64,000 bases of DNA from SIG565 sp045651765 (GCA_045651765.1 JAZRSY010000024.1:1-64000), one strand, 5' to 3'. Numbered from the stretch's first letter, positions 33,914 to 43,156 are shown. Notes: a model not told the origin generated them from the sequence alone. Translations and numbers: made by a program.

Positions 33914-35083
33914 CTAACCAATGTAAGAATAAACGGTTTGCTCTACAGCAGAATTAACAAGTTCTTCAATATTAAGATTTTGTTCGGCCAAAACACATTG
34001 CTCGATTGTGGGTTTTGTTTTTGGGTGTTTAGGGGTAAATACAGTGCAACAGTCTTCATAAGGCATAATCGAAATTTCAAAGGCATCGATTTTACGGGAA
34101 ATGTTAATAATTTCTTCCTTGTCCATACCGATTAGAGGGCGCAAAGTGGGCATATTGGCTACTGTGTCGGTAACCACCAAAGCGGGCAGAGTTTGGCTGG
34201 CAACCTGGCCTAAGCTTTCACCGGTAATTAAGGCTAAACAATTGCGCTGTTTAGCTATTTTTTCTGAAATTCGCATCATCATGCGGCGCATAATAAGGGT
34301 AAAATAATCTTCAGGGCAGTTTTTAGCAATTTGCTCTTGAATTTCGGTAAAGGGTACAATGCCTAACCTAATAGTGCCGCTATATTCAGCAACCTTTTCA
34401 AGCAGATTTTTAACCTTTTGCTCGGCGCGTGGGCTGGTGTAAGGTGGACTTGCAAAATGAATTGCATTAAGTTCTAAGCCTCTTTTAGCCATACACCAAG
34501 CGGCAACGGGGCTGTCAATACCACCTGATATTAAAATTGCTGCACGGCCTGCTGTACCAACAGGAAGGCCTCCGGCACCATTTATTTTACCGCATCTGAT
34601 ATATGCGTTATAGTCGCGTATTTCGATAAAAACAGTAACCTCGGGGTTATGAACATCTACATTCAAATTTGGAAAATGTTTTAATAAATGACCGCCAACC
34701 TCCATACAAATTTCGGGAGACTTAAAGGGGAATCTTTTATCGGCGCGTTTGGCCTCTACTTTAAAGGTTTTGGCTTTGCTTAGTGTTTCACTTAAATAAG
34801 GAACCGAATTTTCAAGAATATTGTTTAGGTCCTTTTCACAAACGCAGGCACGCTGAAAAGCGGCAATGCCGAATATTTTACTAATTTTATTCAGTGCTAA
34901 ATCAAAATCAAAGTTTTCTTCAAGCGGTTCAATATAAATTGTTGATTGAGCTTTTTTGATTGTAAATTTACCAAGGCTTGATAAACTCTTTTTAATGTTT
35001 TTAATTAAAGTATCTTCAAAATTATTACGGTTAAGGCCCTTTAAAACAAGTTCACCGTTTTTAATTAGTATAATTTCTTTCAT
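33914..35083 (-). CDS. thiI: tRNA 4-thiouridine synthase ThiI
   Basis: The 389-residue enzyme has an N-terminal ferredoxin-like/THUMP region (about 60-165) and a PP-loop ATPase with SGGIDSPVA at about 185. It adenylates U8 of tRNA for sulfur transfer. The C-terminal rhodanese domain of the E. coli type is absent, as in most Firmicutes, where a dedicated cysteine desulfurase supplies sulfur; that gene lies 2 bp upstream. A CC pair (EDCCTVFTPKHPKT) is conserved in this short form. Confidence 0.95.
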   Translation of the reverse strand: MKEIILIKNGELVLKGLNRNNFEDTLIKNIKKSLSSLGKFTIKKAQSTIYIEPLEENFDFDLALNKISKIFGIAAFQRACVCEKDLNNILENSVPYLSETLSKAKTFKVEAKRADKRFPFKSPEICMEVGGHLLKHFPNLNVDVHNPEVTVFIEIRDYNAYIRCGKINGAGGLPVGTAGRAAILISGGIDSPVAAWCMAKRGLELNAIHFASPPYTSPRAEQKVKNLLEKVAEYSGTIRLGIVPFTEIQEQIAKNCPEDYFTLIMRRMMMRISEKIAKQRNCLALITGESLGQVASQTLPALVVTDTVANMPTLRPLIGMDKEEIINISRKIDAFEISIMPYEDCCTVFTPKHPKTKPTIEQCVLAEQNLNIEELVNSAVEQTVYSYIG

Positions 35084-35085
35084 AT

Positions 35086-36219
35086 TTAATAAGCCTTTCT
35101 AAGTGTATTGCAAGCATCTTGCAGTGCGAAACAAAGTGCATCGATTTCTTTTTTTGTATTAAACCTACTGAAACTGATTCTGATTGAAGAATCGATTTGA
35201 TTATCGTTTAAACCACAGCTTAAAAGCACATGGCTTTTTTTGCCCTTAGCACATGCGCTGCCGCTGGAAACAAATATATTTTTAGATTCTAAAAAGTGTA
35301 ATATTGTTTCAGACTTATATCCCGTTACCGAAACATTAAGAATATAAGGCAGACAATCCGAGTTAGAATTGATAGAGCAAAAATTTTGTAATTTGCTAAC
35401 GCAATATTGTTTAAGATTATTAATTTCGTTTAATTGTTCGTTTAAATTTTTCAGTTCTTGCACGGCGCCCATAAGCCCCATTATTGCAGGTGTTGGTTGT
35501 GTGCCCGAGCGAACTCCGAGTTCTTGTCCACCGCCAAAAACAGGCGATATAATATTTGCTTTTTTAGATTTATATAAAAAGCCAATACCTTTAGGTCCGT
35601 GTATTTTATGGCCGCTGGCTGATAATAAATCTATGCCAAGAGTTTTAACATTAATTGGCAGTTTGCCAAAGGCTTGTACGGCATCGGTGTGTAAAAGCGC
35701 GGGGGCGTTTGCCTGCTTTATGGCATTGGCTGCCTGGGCCACAGGTTCTATTGAGCCGAGTTCGTTATTAACAATCATTATACTGACAAGTATTGTGTTT
35801 TTATTAATTGCGTTCGTTAGTTCTTGTGTGTCAATAACACCGTATTGGTTAGGTTTTAAATAAATAACCTCGAAGCCGTTTTCTTCTAAATTTTTAATGG
35901 CATTTAAAACCGAAGGGTGTTCAATAGCGGTTGTAACAATGCGGTTACCGCGGCGTTTTAAAGCATTAACAGCGCCAAGAACGGCAATATTGTTGGCTTC
36001 GGTGCCACTGCCGGTGAAAAAAATTTCGTTTGGCATAGCGTTAATTGATTTAGCAATAAAGCTGCGCGCCTGATTAATTTGTTCTTCAGCATACATACCC
36101 AAAGTGTGTAATGAAGATGGATTGCCCCAAAAATTACTTAAAGAATCGTTTATGTATTTAATTGCAGTTTCACATGGTTTAGTGGTAGAACTGTTATCAA
36201 AATAAATTAAAGAATCCAA
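35086..36219 (-). CDS. Cysteine desulfurase (NifS/IscS-like), partner of ThiI
   Basis: This 377-residue class V PLP enzyme has YFDNSSTT at the start, GSGTEANN, EHPSV, HTDAVQ, the PLP lysine in SASGHKIHGPKG and the sulfur-accepting Cys in VSSGSACAKGK. It removes sulfur from cysteine and should pass it to ThiI for tRNA thiolation; the pairing matches Bacillus nifZ-thiI. It starts with TTG behind GAGGTG and has its own promoter. Confidence 0.94.
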   Translation of the reverse strand: MDSLIYFDNSSTTKPCETAIKYINDSLSNFWGNPSSLHTLGMYAEEQINQARSFIAKSINAMPNEIFFTGSGTEANNIAVLGAVNALKRRGNRIVTTAIEHPSVLNAIKNLEENGFEVIYLKPNQYGVIDTQELTNAINKNTILVSIMIVNNELGSIEPVAQAANAIKQANAPALLHTDAVQAFGKLPINVKTLGIDLLSASGHKIHGPKGIGFLYKSKKANIISPVFGGGQELGVRSGTQPTPAIMGLMGAVQELKNLNEQLNEINNLKQYCVSKLQNFCSINSNSDCLPYILNVSVTGYKSETILHFLESKNIFVSSGSACAKGKKSHVLLSCGLNDNQIDSSIRISFSRFNTKKEIDALCFALQDACNTLRKAY

Positions 36220-36249
36220 AAAAATTACACCTCAACTTCTAACCAATTT

Positions 36250-36278
36250 ATTATACTATATAATTGTAATTTAAACAA
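36250..36278 (-). promoter_or_regulatory. Sigma-A promoter of the desulfurase-thiI-cinA cluster
   Basis: On the minus strand TTGTTT (36278-36273) and TATAAT (36255-36250) are 17 bp apart, about 30 bp before the start codon. Confidence 0.7.
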
Positions 36279-36339
36279 TAGTAAATTTATTATATAAATG
36301 CATTTTTTGGGAAATATAACTACTAAACGGAGTGGTTAA

Positions 36340-37668
36340 ATGAAAAATAGAACAATTTTAAGAATTTTATGCTTTTTAATTGCCTTGTGTATTGTTTTGG
36401 CGATTTTTTTATTAAAGTATTATAAACGCGCCAATAGTTTTCAAAACGAAATAAAATATACCTATTCGCGCTCTTTTGAAGAACTTTATGCCAGTTTAAA
36501 TAAAATTAATGTTGCATTAGATAAAGCTGCTTATGTTTCGTCTGCTAATCAAATTTCAAAAATTGCTACCGATATTTATACAGAATCAAAAATTGCAAAA
36601 CAAGCATTTTCTCAATTACCGACAGGCAGTATGGCACACGAGAAAATTAATAAATTTTTTTCACAAGTGGGCAATTATTCAATATTTGTGGCAAATAAAG
36701 TGATTAGTGGAACAGATTTAGCAGAAGAAGAGCGAGAAAATCTTGAAAAATTAAGTGATATTGCTAAAAATATTTCTAACGGTTTCAGTAGTATGCAAAT
36801 AACACATAACAACATAGAGCATTGGACAACCGTTATTAACGAAGCGTTAAATAATTCTTTAGAAGAAATTGAGTTTGTAAGTAACTTAAATGAAATTGAT
36901 AATTCAATGGCAGATTATCCAACTTTGCTTTATGATGGGCCTTATTCTGATTATGCATCCCATAAAGAATCGGAATTAATTAAAAATTTAGAACCGGTTG
37001 ATGAAACAACGGCAAAACAAGTTGCAGCAAAAGCACTGGGAATAAACCCCGAATTATTAACGGTTGATAATTATGACAGTGGTAATATTCCTGCCATAAA
37101 TTTTGTTTATAACGAAGGTGCTGCATCGGTAAGTATAAATGGTGGATTTTTAATAGGTTTTAGAAAATATAATGTTGGAGAAAATGCCGCGATTAATTAT
37201 AATCAAGCATTAAGTTATGCTCAAAATTATTTAAAAGATTTATTCAATAAAAATTTTATTGTCAGTTATTATTACACCGATAATGGAGTCTGTGTAATTG
37301 ATTTTGCGTTAAAAGAGGCAAATGTTATTTGTTACACCGATTTAATCAAGGTGGGAGTAGATATGTCAAATGGCGATATTGTGTTTTTTGAAGCAAGAGG
37401 ATATTTAATAAATCATAAAGAAAGAACCATTGAAACACCTAAACATAGTTTAGATGAAGCAGCAGCGGTTTTAAACACCGCTTTAGGCATTAAATCAAGT
37501 GCATTAACATTAATTCCTACAAGTGGCGGTTATGAAAAATTATGTTATGAATTTTTGTGTTCCGGTGAGCATGGAGAAGAAATTTTAATATATATAAACG
37601 CTGAAACTCTGGTCGAAGAACAAATTTTTATAGTTTTAAAAACAAATGGTGGAACTTTAGTAAAATAA
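36340..37668 (+). CDS. ypeB: Germination protein YpeB
   Basis: The 442-residue protein has an N-terminal membrane anchor (about 8-26), a helical region, the conserved YPTLLYDGPYSDYAS segment, and C-terminal PepSY-type repeats (NINGGFLIGFRKYNVGE..., ISNGDIVFFEARGYLINHKER-like). In Bacillus YpeB sits in the spore inner membrane and is needed for assembly of the cortex-lytic enzyme SleB. sleB, usually the neighbour, is not adjacent here. CGGAGTG precedes the ATG. Confidence 0.92.
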   Translation: MKNRTILRILCFLIALCIVLAIFLLKYYKRANSFQNEIKYTYSRSFEELYASLNKINVALDKAAYVSSANQISKIATDIYTESKIAKQAFSQLPTGSMAHEKINKFFSQVGNYSIFVANKVISGTDLAEEERENLEKLSDIAKNISNGFSSMQITHNNIEHWTTVINEALNNSLEEIEFVSNLNEIDNSMADYPTLLYDGPYSDYASHKESELIKNLEPVDETTAKQVAAKALGINPELLTVDNYDSGNIPAINFVYNEGAASVSINGGFLIGFRKYNVGENAAINYNQALSYAQNYLKDLFNKNFIVSYYYTDNGVCVIDFALKEANVICYTDLIKVGVDMSNGDIVFFEARGYLINHKERTIETPKHSLDEAAAVLNTALGIKSSALTLIPTSGGYEKLCYEFLCSGEHGEEILIYINAETLVEEQIFIVLKTNGGTLVK

Positions 37669-37671
37669 AAC

Positions 37672-37700
37672 TTGATTTTTTATAAGAAGTGTGGTATTAT
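37672..37700 (+). promoter_or_regulatory. Sigma-A promoter of rplS
   Basis: TTGATT (37672-37677) and TATTAT (37695-37700), 17-bp spacer, lie 125 bp before rplS and so give a long leader. Confidence 0.75.
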
Positions 37701-37706
37701 ATTTTA

Positions 37707-37812
37707 GCATTTTATTTCACCTGTTCCTTTTCAGGTGGGTTTAATGCCGAATTTTCGACATTGAAGCGGGTGGTCCTCTGCTTTTTGGGCATGAACATCT
37801 GAAAGTATTAAG
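37707..37812 (+). ncRNA. Structured leader of rplS (L19 leader candidate)
   Basis: The roughly 115-nt 5' leader has CACCTG/CAGGTG (37718-37737), AATG...CATT arms with an internal GAA/TTC pair (37743-37762) and a GC-containing segment GGTGGTCCTCTGC, before AAGGAGG. Firmicutes carry a known L19 leader for autoregulation by bL19. The family match is by position and look only. Confidence 0.5.
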
Positions 37813-37824
37813 GAGGAAAAATTA

Positions 37825-38169
37825 ATGGATGCTTTAAAAAATTTAACATCCGGCATGCTTAAAGAAGATGCTCCCGAAATTAAAATTGGTAGCACAGTTA
37901 AAGTGCATGTAAAAATTCGCGAGGGCGAAAGGGAAAGAATTCAGATTTTCGAAGGCACAGTTATTGCTCGCAATAACAGCGGCATTGCCGAAACCTTTAC
38001 TGTAAGAAGGGTTTCATACGGCGTTGGTGTGGAAAGAGTTTTCCCCGTTCATTCACCTAATGTTGCAAAGGTTGAATTGGTTAGATACGGTAAAGTTCGC
38101 CGTGCTAAATTATATTATCTTCGCGATAGAGTTGGTAAAGCAGCAAAAGTTAAAGAGCTTATCGGCTAA
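37825..38169 (+). CDS. rplS: Ribosomal protein bL19
   Basis: The 114-residue protein has the bL19 core GSTVKVHVKIREGERERIQIFEGTVIA and YGVGVERVFPVHSPNVAKVELVRYGKVRRAKLYYLRD. It lies at the 30S-50S interface. AAGGAGG precedes the ATG. The gene is separated from trmD but keeps its lepB-rbgA-rnhB company. Confidence 0.98.
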   Translation: MDALKNLTSGMLKEDAPEIKIGSTVKVHVKIREGERERIQIFEGTVIARNNSGIAETFTVRRVSYGVGVERVFPVHSPNVAKVELVRYGKVRRAKLYYLRDRVGKAAKVKELIG

Positions 38170-38176
38170 GAATTTA

Positions 38177-38208
38177 AAGGGGACGTTTTTTAAAATGTCC
38201 TCTTTTTG
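38177..38208 (+). terminator. Terminator after rplS
   Basis: AGGGGACGTTTT pairs with AAAATGTCCTCT (one G-U) followed by TTTTT. Partial read-through into lepB is likely. Confidence 0.75.
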
Positions 38209-38232
38209 CTTTATTTGAAAGGTGGGTGCAAT

Positions 38233-38844
38233 ATGTTAACTTCCGAAGAAAACCTTGTAAATAACAATGAAAATCCTAAAAAAACAGGTTTTAAACGCGA
38301 AATTTTTGAATGGCTCGAAATAATTATTATTTCGGTTATAGTTGTTATTGTTTTATTTACTTTTGTTTTTAAAATTGTAACCATTAGTGGCGATTCCATG
38401 AAAAACACCCTAAAAAACCAAGAAAGAATTGTTATTTCTAATCTTTTTTATGAACCTAAAAACGGCGATATTATTGTAATTTCGCGAAATTCAAGCAATT
38501 CCGCCCAAAATTCAAAAAAAGAAACCTGCATTATTAAGAGAATTATTGCAACCGAAGGTCAGGTAGTCAATATTAATTTTAACACCGGTAAAGTGTTTGT
38601 AGACGGTATTGAACTTGAAGAACCATATGTTAGTACACCCACTAATGTACCTGGCGACGTAGATTTTCCGGTAACTGTGCCCGAAGGTTGTGTTTTTGTT
38701 TTGGGAGATAACCGCAACGATTCATCAGACAGCAGATATTCATCACTTGGTAATGATGGTATGGTGGATGAGCGCCACATTTTAGGCAGAGCCGTTTTGC
38801 GATTTTTACCTTTTAGTAGATTCGGAGTTTTATTAGATGAGTGA
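38233..38844 (+). CDS. lepB: Type I signal peptidase
   Basis: The 203-residue protein has one N-terminal membrane helix (about 29-50), the catalytic Ser55 in SGDSM, the general base K102 in IIKRIIA, and the C-terminal GDNRNDSSDSR box. It cleaves signal peptides on the outer face of the membrane. ATG 38233 follows AAGGTGGG. The end overlaps rbgA by eight bases. Confidence 0.95.
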   Translation: MLTSEENLVNNNENPKKTGFKREIFEWLEIIIISVIVVIVLFTFVFKIVTISGDSMKNTLKNQERIVISNLFYEPKNGDIIVISRNSSNSAQNSKKETCIIKRIIATEGQVVNINFNTGKVFVDGIELEEPYVSTPTNVPGDVDFPVTVPEGCVFVLGDNRNDSSDSRYSSLGNDGMVDERHILGRAVLRFLPFSRFGVLLDE

Positions 38845-39694
38845 TAATACACAGAATATACAATGGTTCCCGGGGCATATGACTAAAACTAAGCGTAAAA
38901 TCGCCGAGATTTTACCGCTTATTGATGCAGTTGCTGAAATTGTCGATGCCCGAATACCCTTAAGCAGCAGTAATCCCGATATTTTAGATATTATTGGCAA
39001 TAAACCCCGCATAATTTTGCTTAATAAAAGCGATATGTCAGACCCTGCTGTTAACGAACAGTGGGTAAAATATTATAAAACCAAAAATATTTCGGCTATT
39101 AGCATAGATTGCCAAAATGGAAAAGGCATTGAACAGTTTAAAACCGAAATAAAAAAATTATTATCTGAAAAATTAGAGCATTACCGCAATAAAGGAATGG
39201 TTGGCAAGCCTCTAAGGGTTATGGTTGTTGGCATTCCAAATGTTGGTAAATCTTCGTTTATTAACCGTATTTGCGGCAACACAAAAGCCAAGGTTGAAAA
39301 CCGCCCCGGTGTTACAAGAGGTAACCAATGGTTCAGTATTGATAACGAGTTGGAACTGTTAGACACCCCGGGTGTTTTATGGCCAAAGTTTGATGATATT
39401 ACTGTTGGCGAACACCTAGGTTTTACAGGTGCCATTAAAGATAATGTGTTAGATATTGAACTTTTAGCCGTAAGACTTTTGGAAATTTTGGTTAAAGATT
39501 ATCCTAATTTGTTAACCGAGCGTTATGGCGAACTTGATTTAGAGGTCGAACCATACGAAATTTTAGAACAAATTGGCAAAAAACGCGGAATGGTTATTAG
39601 AGGCGGCAACACCGATACCGAAAGGGCCGCTAATATGTTAATTAGCGAATTTAGAAATTGCAAATTAGGTAAAATTTCTTTGGAGAGAGTATAA
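38837..39694 (+). CDS. rbgA: Ribosome biogenesis GTPase RbgA (YlqF)
   Basis: The 285-residue circularly permuted GTPase has NKSDM (G4) before GIPNVGKSSF (G1) and DTPGVLWP (G3), and starts with the typical QWFPGHMTKTKR segment. It is needed for late 50S assembly. It overlaps lepB at its start, and its stop overlaps the rnhB ATG. Confidence 0.96.
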   Translation: MSDNTQNIQWFPGHMTKTKRKIAEILPLIDAVAEIVDARIPLSSSNPDILDIIGNKPRIILLNKSDMSDPAVNEQWVKYYKTKNISAISIDCQNGKGIEQFKTEIKKLLSEKLEHYRNKGMVGKPLRVMVVGIPNVGKSSFINRICGNTKAKVENRPGVTRGNQWFSIDNELELLDTPGVLWPKFDDITVGEHLGFTGAIKDNVLDIELLAVRLLEILVKDYPNLLTERYGELDLEVEPYEILEQIGKKRGMVIRGGNTDTERAANMLISEFRNCKLGKISLERV

Positions 39695-40290
39695 TGCCCG
39701 ATTATATTTTAGAAAATGAGCTTAAACAAAATGGCTATAATTTTGTATGCGGCGTTGATGAGGCAGGGCGTGGCCCGTTAGCAGGGCCTGTTTGTGCCGC
39801 TGCCGTAATATTGCCCGAAAATCTAATTATAGAAGACCTTAACGATTCTAAAAAACTAAGCGAAAAGCGCAGGGAAGAGCTTTTTCCCATTATTTTAGAA
39901 AAGGCTATTTGTACTTCAATTGCTTTTGCTTCGGTTGAAGAAATTGAACAATTAAATATTCTGAATGCAACTTTTTTGGCAATGCAAAGGGCGGTTGAGG
40001 GTTTAAAAATTCCTGCCGATTTTGCATTAATAGATGGCAACCGAACACCTAAACTAAACATACCAGCAAGTGCTGTGGTTAAGGGCGATGGGAAATCTAT
40101 GTCTATTGCAGCAGCTTCGGTTTTAGCAAAGGTTAGCAGAGACAGGCTTATGCTTGAGTACGAAAAACTCTACCCACAATATAACTTTGCTAAGCACAAG
40201 GGCTATGGCACTAAACAACATTACGAATCCATTGCTAATTACGGAATTTGCAATATACATAGAAAATCTTTTTTAAAGGGTGTAATATGA
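39694..40290 (+). CDS. rnhB: Ribonuclease HII
   Basis: The 198-residue enzyme removes RNA from RNA-DNA hybrids and single misincorporated ribonucleotides. CGVDEAGRGPLAGPV carries the first catalytic Asp-Glu pair (D22, E23). ALIDGN and AAASVLAKVSRD supply the other conserved positions. Its ATG overlaps the rbgA stop, and its stop overlaps yraN. Confidence 0.96.
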   Translation: MPDYILENELKQNGYNFVCGVDEAGRGPLAGPVCAAAVILPENLIIEDLNDSKKLSEKRREELFPIILEKAICTSIAFASVEEIEQLNILNATFLAMQRAVEGLKIPADFALIDGNRTPKLNIPASAVVKGDGKSMSIAAASVLAKVSRDRLMLEYEKLYPQYNFAKHKGYGTKQHYESIANYGICNIHRKSFLKGVI

Positions 40291-40655
40291 ACAATATTTT
40301 TTCAAAAGGAAAAAATGCCGAATTAATGGTTGCAGCTTACCTTAGAAAACAGGGTTGTATTATTGCGAAAATGAATTATCACTCAAGGTTTGGTGAAATT
40401 GATATTATAGCCGAAACCAAAACAACCGTTATGTTTGTTGAGGTAAAAATGCGTGGACAAAATTCAATTATGGCACCTGCTGAGGCTGTAGATGCTGCAA
40501 AACAACGCAAAATTGTAAATACCGCCAACGATTTTTTATTAAAATCACATTTAACGGGGTTACAACCTAGGTTCGATGTTGCCGAGGTTTTTGAAGAAGC
40601 CTTGCCAAACGGCAAAAAAAGATATAAAATTAACTATATTAAAAACGCTTTTTAG
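40287..40655 (+). CDS. YraN/UPF0102 family nuclease-like protein
   Basis: The 122-residue protein has the restriction-endonuclease-like pattern GKNAELMVAAYLRKQG, FGEIDIIAE and VMFVEVKMR, which keeps the E...GEID...EVK catalytic set of the fold. It commonly follows rnhB. The cellular substrate is unknown. It overlaps rnhB by four bases (ATGA). Confidence 0.92.
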   Translation: MNNIFSKGKNAELMVAAYLRKQGCIIAKMNYHSRFGEIDIIAETKTTVMFVEVKMRGQNSIMAPAEAVDAAKQRKIVNTANDFLLKSHLTGLQPRFDVAEVFEEALPNGKKRYKINYIKNAF

Positions 40656-40667
40656 GGGGATGTTCTT

Positions 40668-42152
40668 TTGAACTACGTAAGTACAAGAAACAATAAAATT
40701 AATGTTACCGCAGCCACTGCTATTGCCAGCGGTATTTCGGCAGAAGGTGGACTTTTTGTTCCTGAAACTATACCTTCTTTAACACAAAATGATTTTGCCG
40801 AATTAAAAAATATGAGTTATGTAGAGCGTGCTGCTTATATTTTAAAATATTACTTAACCGATTTTACTAATGAAGAAATTGATTATTGCGTGAAAGGCGC
40901 ATATTGCGGTAGCTTCGATAATGACCAACCTGCACCAATAACCAAGCTTGGTCAAAATATTAATATTTTAGAGTTGTGGCACGGACCAACCTGTGCTTTT
41001 AAAGATTTAGCATTACAATTGTTGCCATATTTATTAACAACATCGGCCCAAAAGGTTAACCAAGGCAAACAAACAGTAATTTTAGTTGCTACCAGTGGCG
41101 ACACCGGTAAAGCCGCTTTAGAAGGCTTTAAAGATGTTGAAAACACAAAAATTATTGTTTTTTACCCATGCGATGGCGTTAGCCCAATGCAAAAACTTCA
41201 AATGGACACCCAAAAAGGCAATAATGTTTTTGTTTGTTCAATAAAAGGTAATTTTGACGATGCCCAAACTGGCGTTAAGCAAATCTTTACCAACAATAAT
41301 ATTAAAGAAACTCTTGAGAAATCAAATATGAATTTTTCAAGCGCTAATTCTATTAACTGGGGCCGTTTGGTACCACAAATTATTTATTATATTTCGGCCT
41401 ATTGTGATTTGCTTAAAAACGGTGAAAACATTGAAAATGGCTTTAATGTTGTTGTGCCGACCGGCAATTTTGGTAATATTTTAGCAGCTTACTACGCAAA
41501 ACAGATGGGCGTGCCGATTGCCAAATTAATTTGTGCTTCTAATTCAAACAAAGTTTTAACCGATTTTATAAATTCAGGCACTTACGACCGTAATCGCAAA
41601 TTCTATACTACAATTTCGCCTTCAATGGATATTTTAATATCCAGTAACCTTGAAAGAATGTTATATGAACTTTGCGAAAACGACAGCGAAACCGTTGCAA
41701 ATCTTCAAAACGATTTAGCTAAAACAGGCAAGTTTACGGTTGATGAAAATGTGCATAATAAATTTAAAAACATTTTTTACGGCGGTTTCTGTTCCGAAGA
41801 AGAAACTTTGAATGCCATTAAAAATACATTTGATAAATATGGTTATTTAATAGACACACATACCGCCGTTGCTGTTTCGGTTTATAATAAATATTTGGCC
41901 GAAACAGGCGATAATAAACCCGTTGTTATTGCCTCTACTGCTTCACCTTATAAATTTGCCAGTGATGTTTTATCGGCTATTGATAATAACGTAAGCGGTA
42001 ATGAATTTGAAAAATTAGAAATATTATCGAATAAAACCAACACCGATATACCTTTGCCTATTAAAAATTTAAAAAATGAACAGGTTAGGTTCCAAAACAT
42101 ATCGGAAAAAGAGGATATGCCAAAGGTCGTTCTTGAATTTTTAGGTATATAA
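40668..42152 (+). CDS. thrC: Threonine synthase
   Basis: The 494-residue PLP enzyme converts O-phosphohomoserine to threonine. It opens NYVSTRNNKINVTAATAIASGISAEGGLFVP, has the PLP lysine in HGPTCAFKDLALQLLP, VATSGDTGKAALEGF, and the phosphate-binding VPTGNFGNILA loop. It starts at TTG behind GGGGGA. It is the last gene of the rplS-side unit and is followed by a terminator. Confidence 0.96.
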   Translation: MNYVSTRNNKINVTAATAIASGISAEGGLFVPETIPSLTQNDFAELKNMSYVERAAYILKYYLTDFTNEEIDYCVKGAYCGSFDNDQPAPITKLGQNINILELWHGPTCAFKDLALQLLPYLLTTSAQKVNQGKQTVILVATSGDTGKAALEGFKDVENTKIIVFYPCDGVSPMQKLQMDTQKGNNVFVCSIKGNFDDAQTGVKQIFTNNNIKETLEKSNMNFSSANSINWGRLVPQIIYYISAYCDLLKNGENIENGFNVVVPTGNFGNILAAYYAKQMGVPIAKLICASNSNKVLTDFINSGTYDRNRKFYTTISPSMDILISSNLERMLYELCENDSETVANLQNDLAKTGKFTVDENVHNKFKNIFYGGFCSEEETLNAIKNTFDKYGYLIDTHTAVAVSVYNKYLAETGDNKPVVIASTASPYKFASDVLSAIDNNVSGNEFEKLEILSNKTNTDIPLPIKNLKNEQVRFQNISEKEDMPKVVLEFLGI

Positions 42153-42153
42153 T

Positions 42154-42187
42154 AAAAGCACCCGACCTTTTATGGTCGGGCTTTTAA
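42154..42187. terminator. Bidirectional terminator of thrC and the DUF1540 gene
   Basis: CCCGACC pairs with GGTCGGG around TTTTAT, flanked by AAAAGC and GCTTTT, so it works in both directions. Confidence 0.87.
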
Positions 42188-42349
42188 TTATAATTTTTGT
42201 TTAAAGGTATTGCAGCAGGTCTGTGTGCAATCACAGGCGTGGCAACCGCCAACGCTAATGTGTCCTGCAACACAACGGTCATCTTTTGCGTGATATTCAC
42301 AAGTTTCTACGTGGCAAACTATACCTTCAATTTTGTTGTTCTGTTCCAT
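42188..42349 (-). CDS. DUF1540 small cysteine-rich protein
   Basis: A 53-residue minus-strand frame starts at ATG behind AAAGGAAC. It has eight cysteines arranged VCHVETCEYH...DRCVAGHISVGG...CTQTCCNTF, matching DUF1540 (C-x-V-x-x-C-x-Y ... C-x-A-x-x-I-x-V ... T-x-C-x-T-F). The cysteines suggest metal binding; function is unknown. It lies between converging thrC and the metallophosphoesterase and uses the shared terminator. Confidence 0.85.
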   Translation of the reverse strand: MEQNNKIEGIVCHVETCEYHAKDDRCVAGHISVGGCHACDCTQTCCNTFKQKL

Positions 42350-42445
42350 TTTTTTGTTCCTTTCAAAAATAATTTGCCTAAAGTAAAGGCAATATTATTA
42401 TTGGCTTTTAAAATTTATTTATACTTAAACAAAGGGGTGATTTTT

Positions 42446-43129
42446 TTGGCTATTTATGCAATTTCAGATTTACATTTATCTTTTTCTACAAATAAACCTA
42501 TGAATATTTTTCGCGGCTGGGAAAATCATACCGAGCGAATAAAGGCAAATTGGAACAGAGTGGTAACCAATAATGATACAGTTGTGTTACCCGGAGATTT
42601 TTCTTGGGCGCTTAAGTTAGAAGATACATTGGCCGATTTTAAATTTTTAGAACAGTTAAACGGTCATAAAATTTTGTTAAAAGGCAACCATGATTTATGG
42701 TGGGGAACAAAAAAGAAAACCGAGGAATTTTTAGAAAAAAACGGAATAAAATCGGTAAATATTTTATTTAATAATTCTTTTGTTTTTGGTAATGTGGCAA
42801 TTTGCGGCACACGCGGTTGGTTTTACGATGCCCCCGAAACCGAAAATAAGGTAATTTTGCGCGAGGCCGGCAGGTTAGAAACATCCATTAAATCGGCTAT
42901 TTTACAAGGCGCAGAACCAATTGTTTTTTTGCATTATCCACCCGTTTATGCCGGTCAGGTTTGTGAAGAAATTTTAAATGTTATTAAAAAATACAACATT
43001 AATTTTGTTTATCACGGCCATATTCACGGTGCAGGTTTTAATAATGCTGTTAGCGAATATGACGGCATAAAATTCAAACTAATATCGTGTGATTGCATAG
43101 ATTTTACCCCAATTTTAGTAAAAAAATAA
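42446..43129 (+). CDS. Calcineurin-like metallophosphoesterase
   Basis: The 227-residue protein has all the phosphoesterase motifs: YAISDLHLS (D-x-H), VLPGDFSWA (GD), LKGNHDLWW (GNHD), LHYPP and YHGHIHG. The substrate is not predictable. I start at TTG 42446 after AAAGGGGTGA; the in-frame sequence upstream is antisense to the DUF1540 gene and is not part of the protein. Confidence 0.88.
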   Translation: MAIYAISDLHLSFSTNKPMNIFRGWENHTERIKANWNRVVTNNDTVVLPGDFSWALKLEDTLADFKFLEQLNGHKILLKGNHDLWWGTKKKTEEFLEKNGIKSVNILFNNSFVFGNVAICGTRGWFYDAPETENKVILREAGRLETSIKSAILQGAEPIVFLHYPPVYAGQVCEEILNVIKKYNINFVYHGHIHGAGFNNAVSEYDGIKFKLISCDCIDFTPILVKK

Positions 43130-43156
43130 AAATTATTAAAAAATTGCAAAAAAAAG

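Noticed and set aside
42197..42445. N-terminal extension of the metallophosphoesterase by 83 codons
   Set aside because: The DNA is antisense to the DUF1540 gene, while the YAISDLHLS motif and the ribosome-binding site place the start at 42446.
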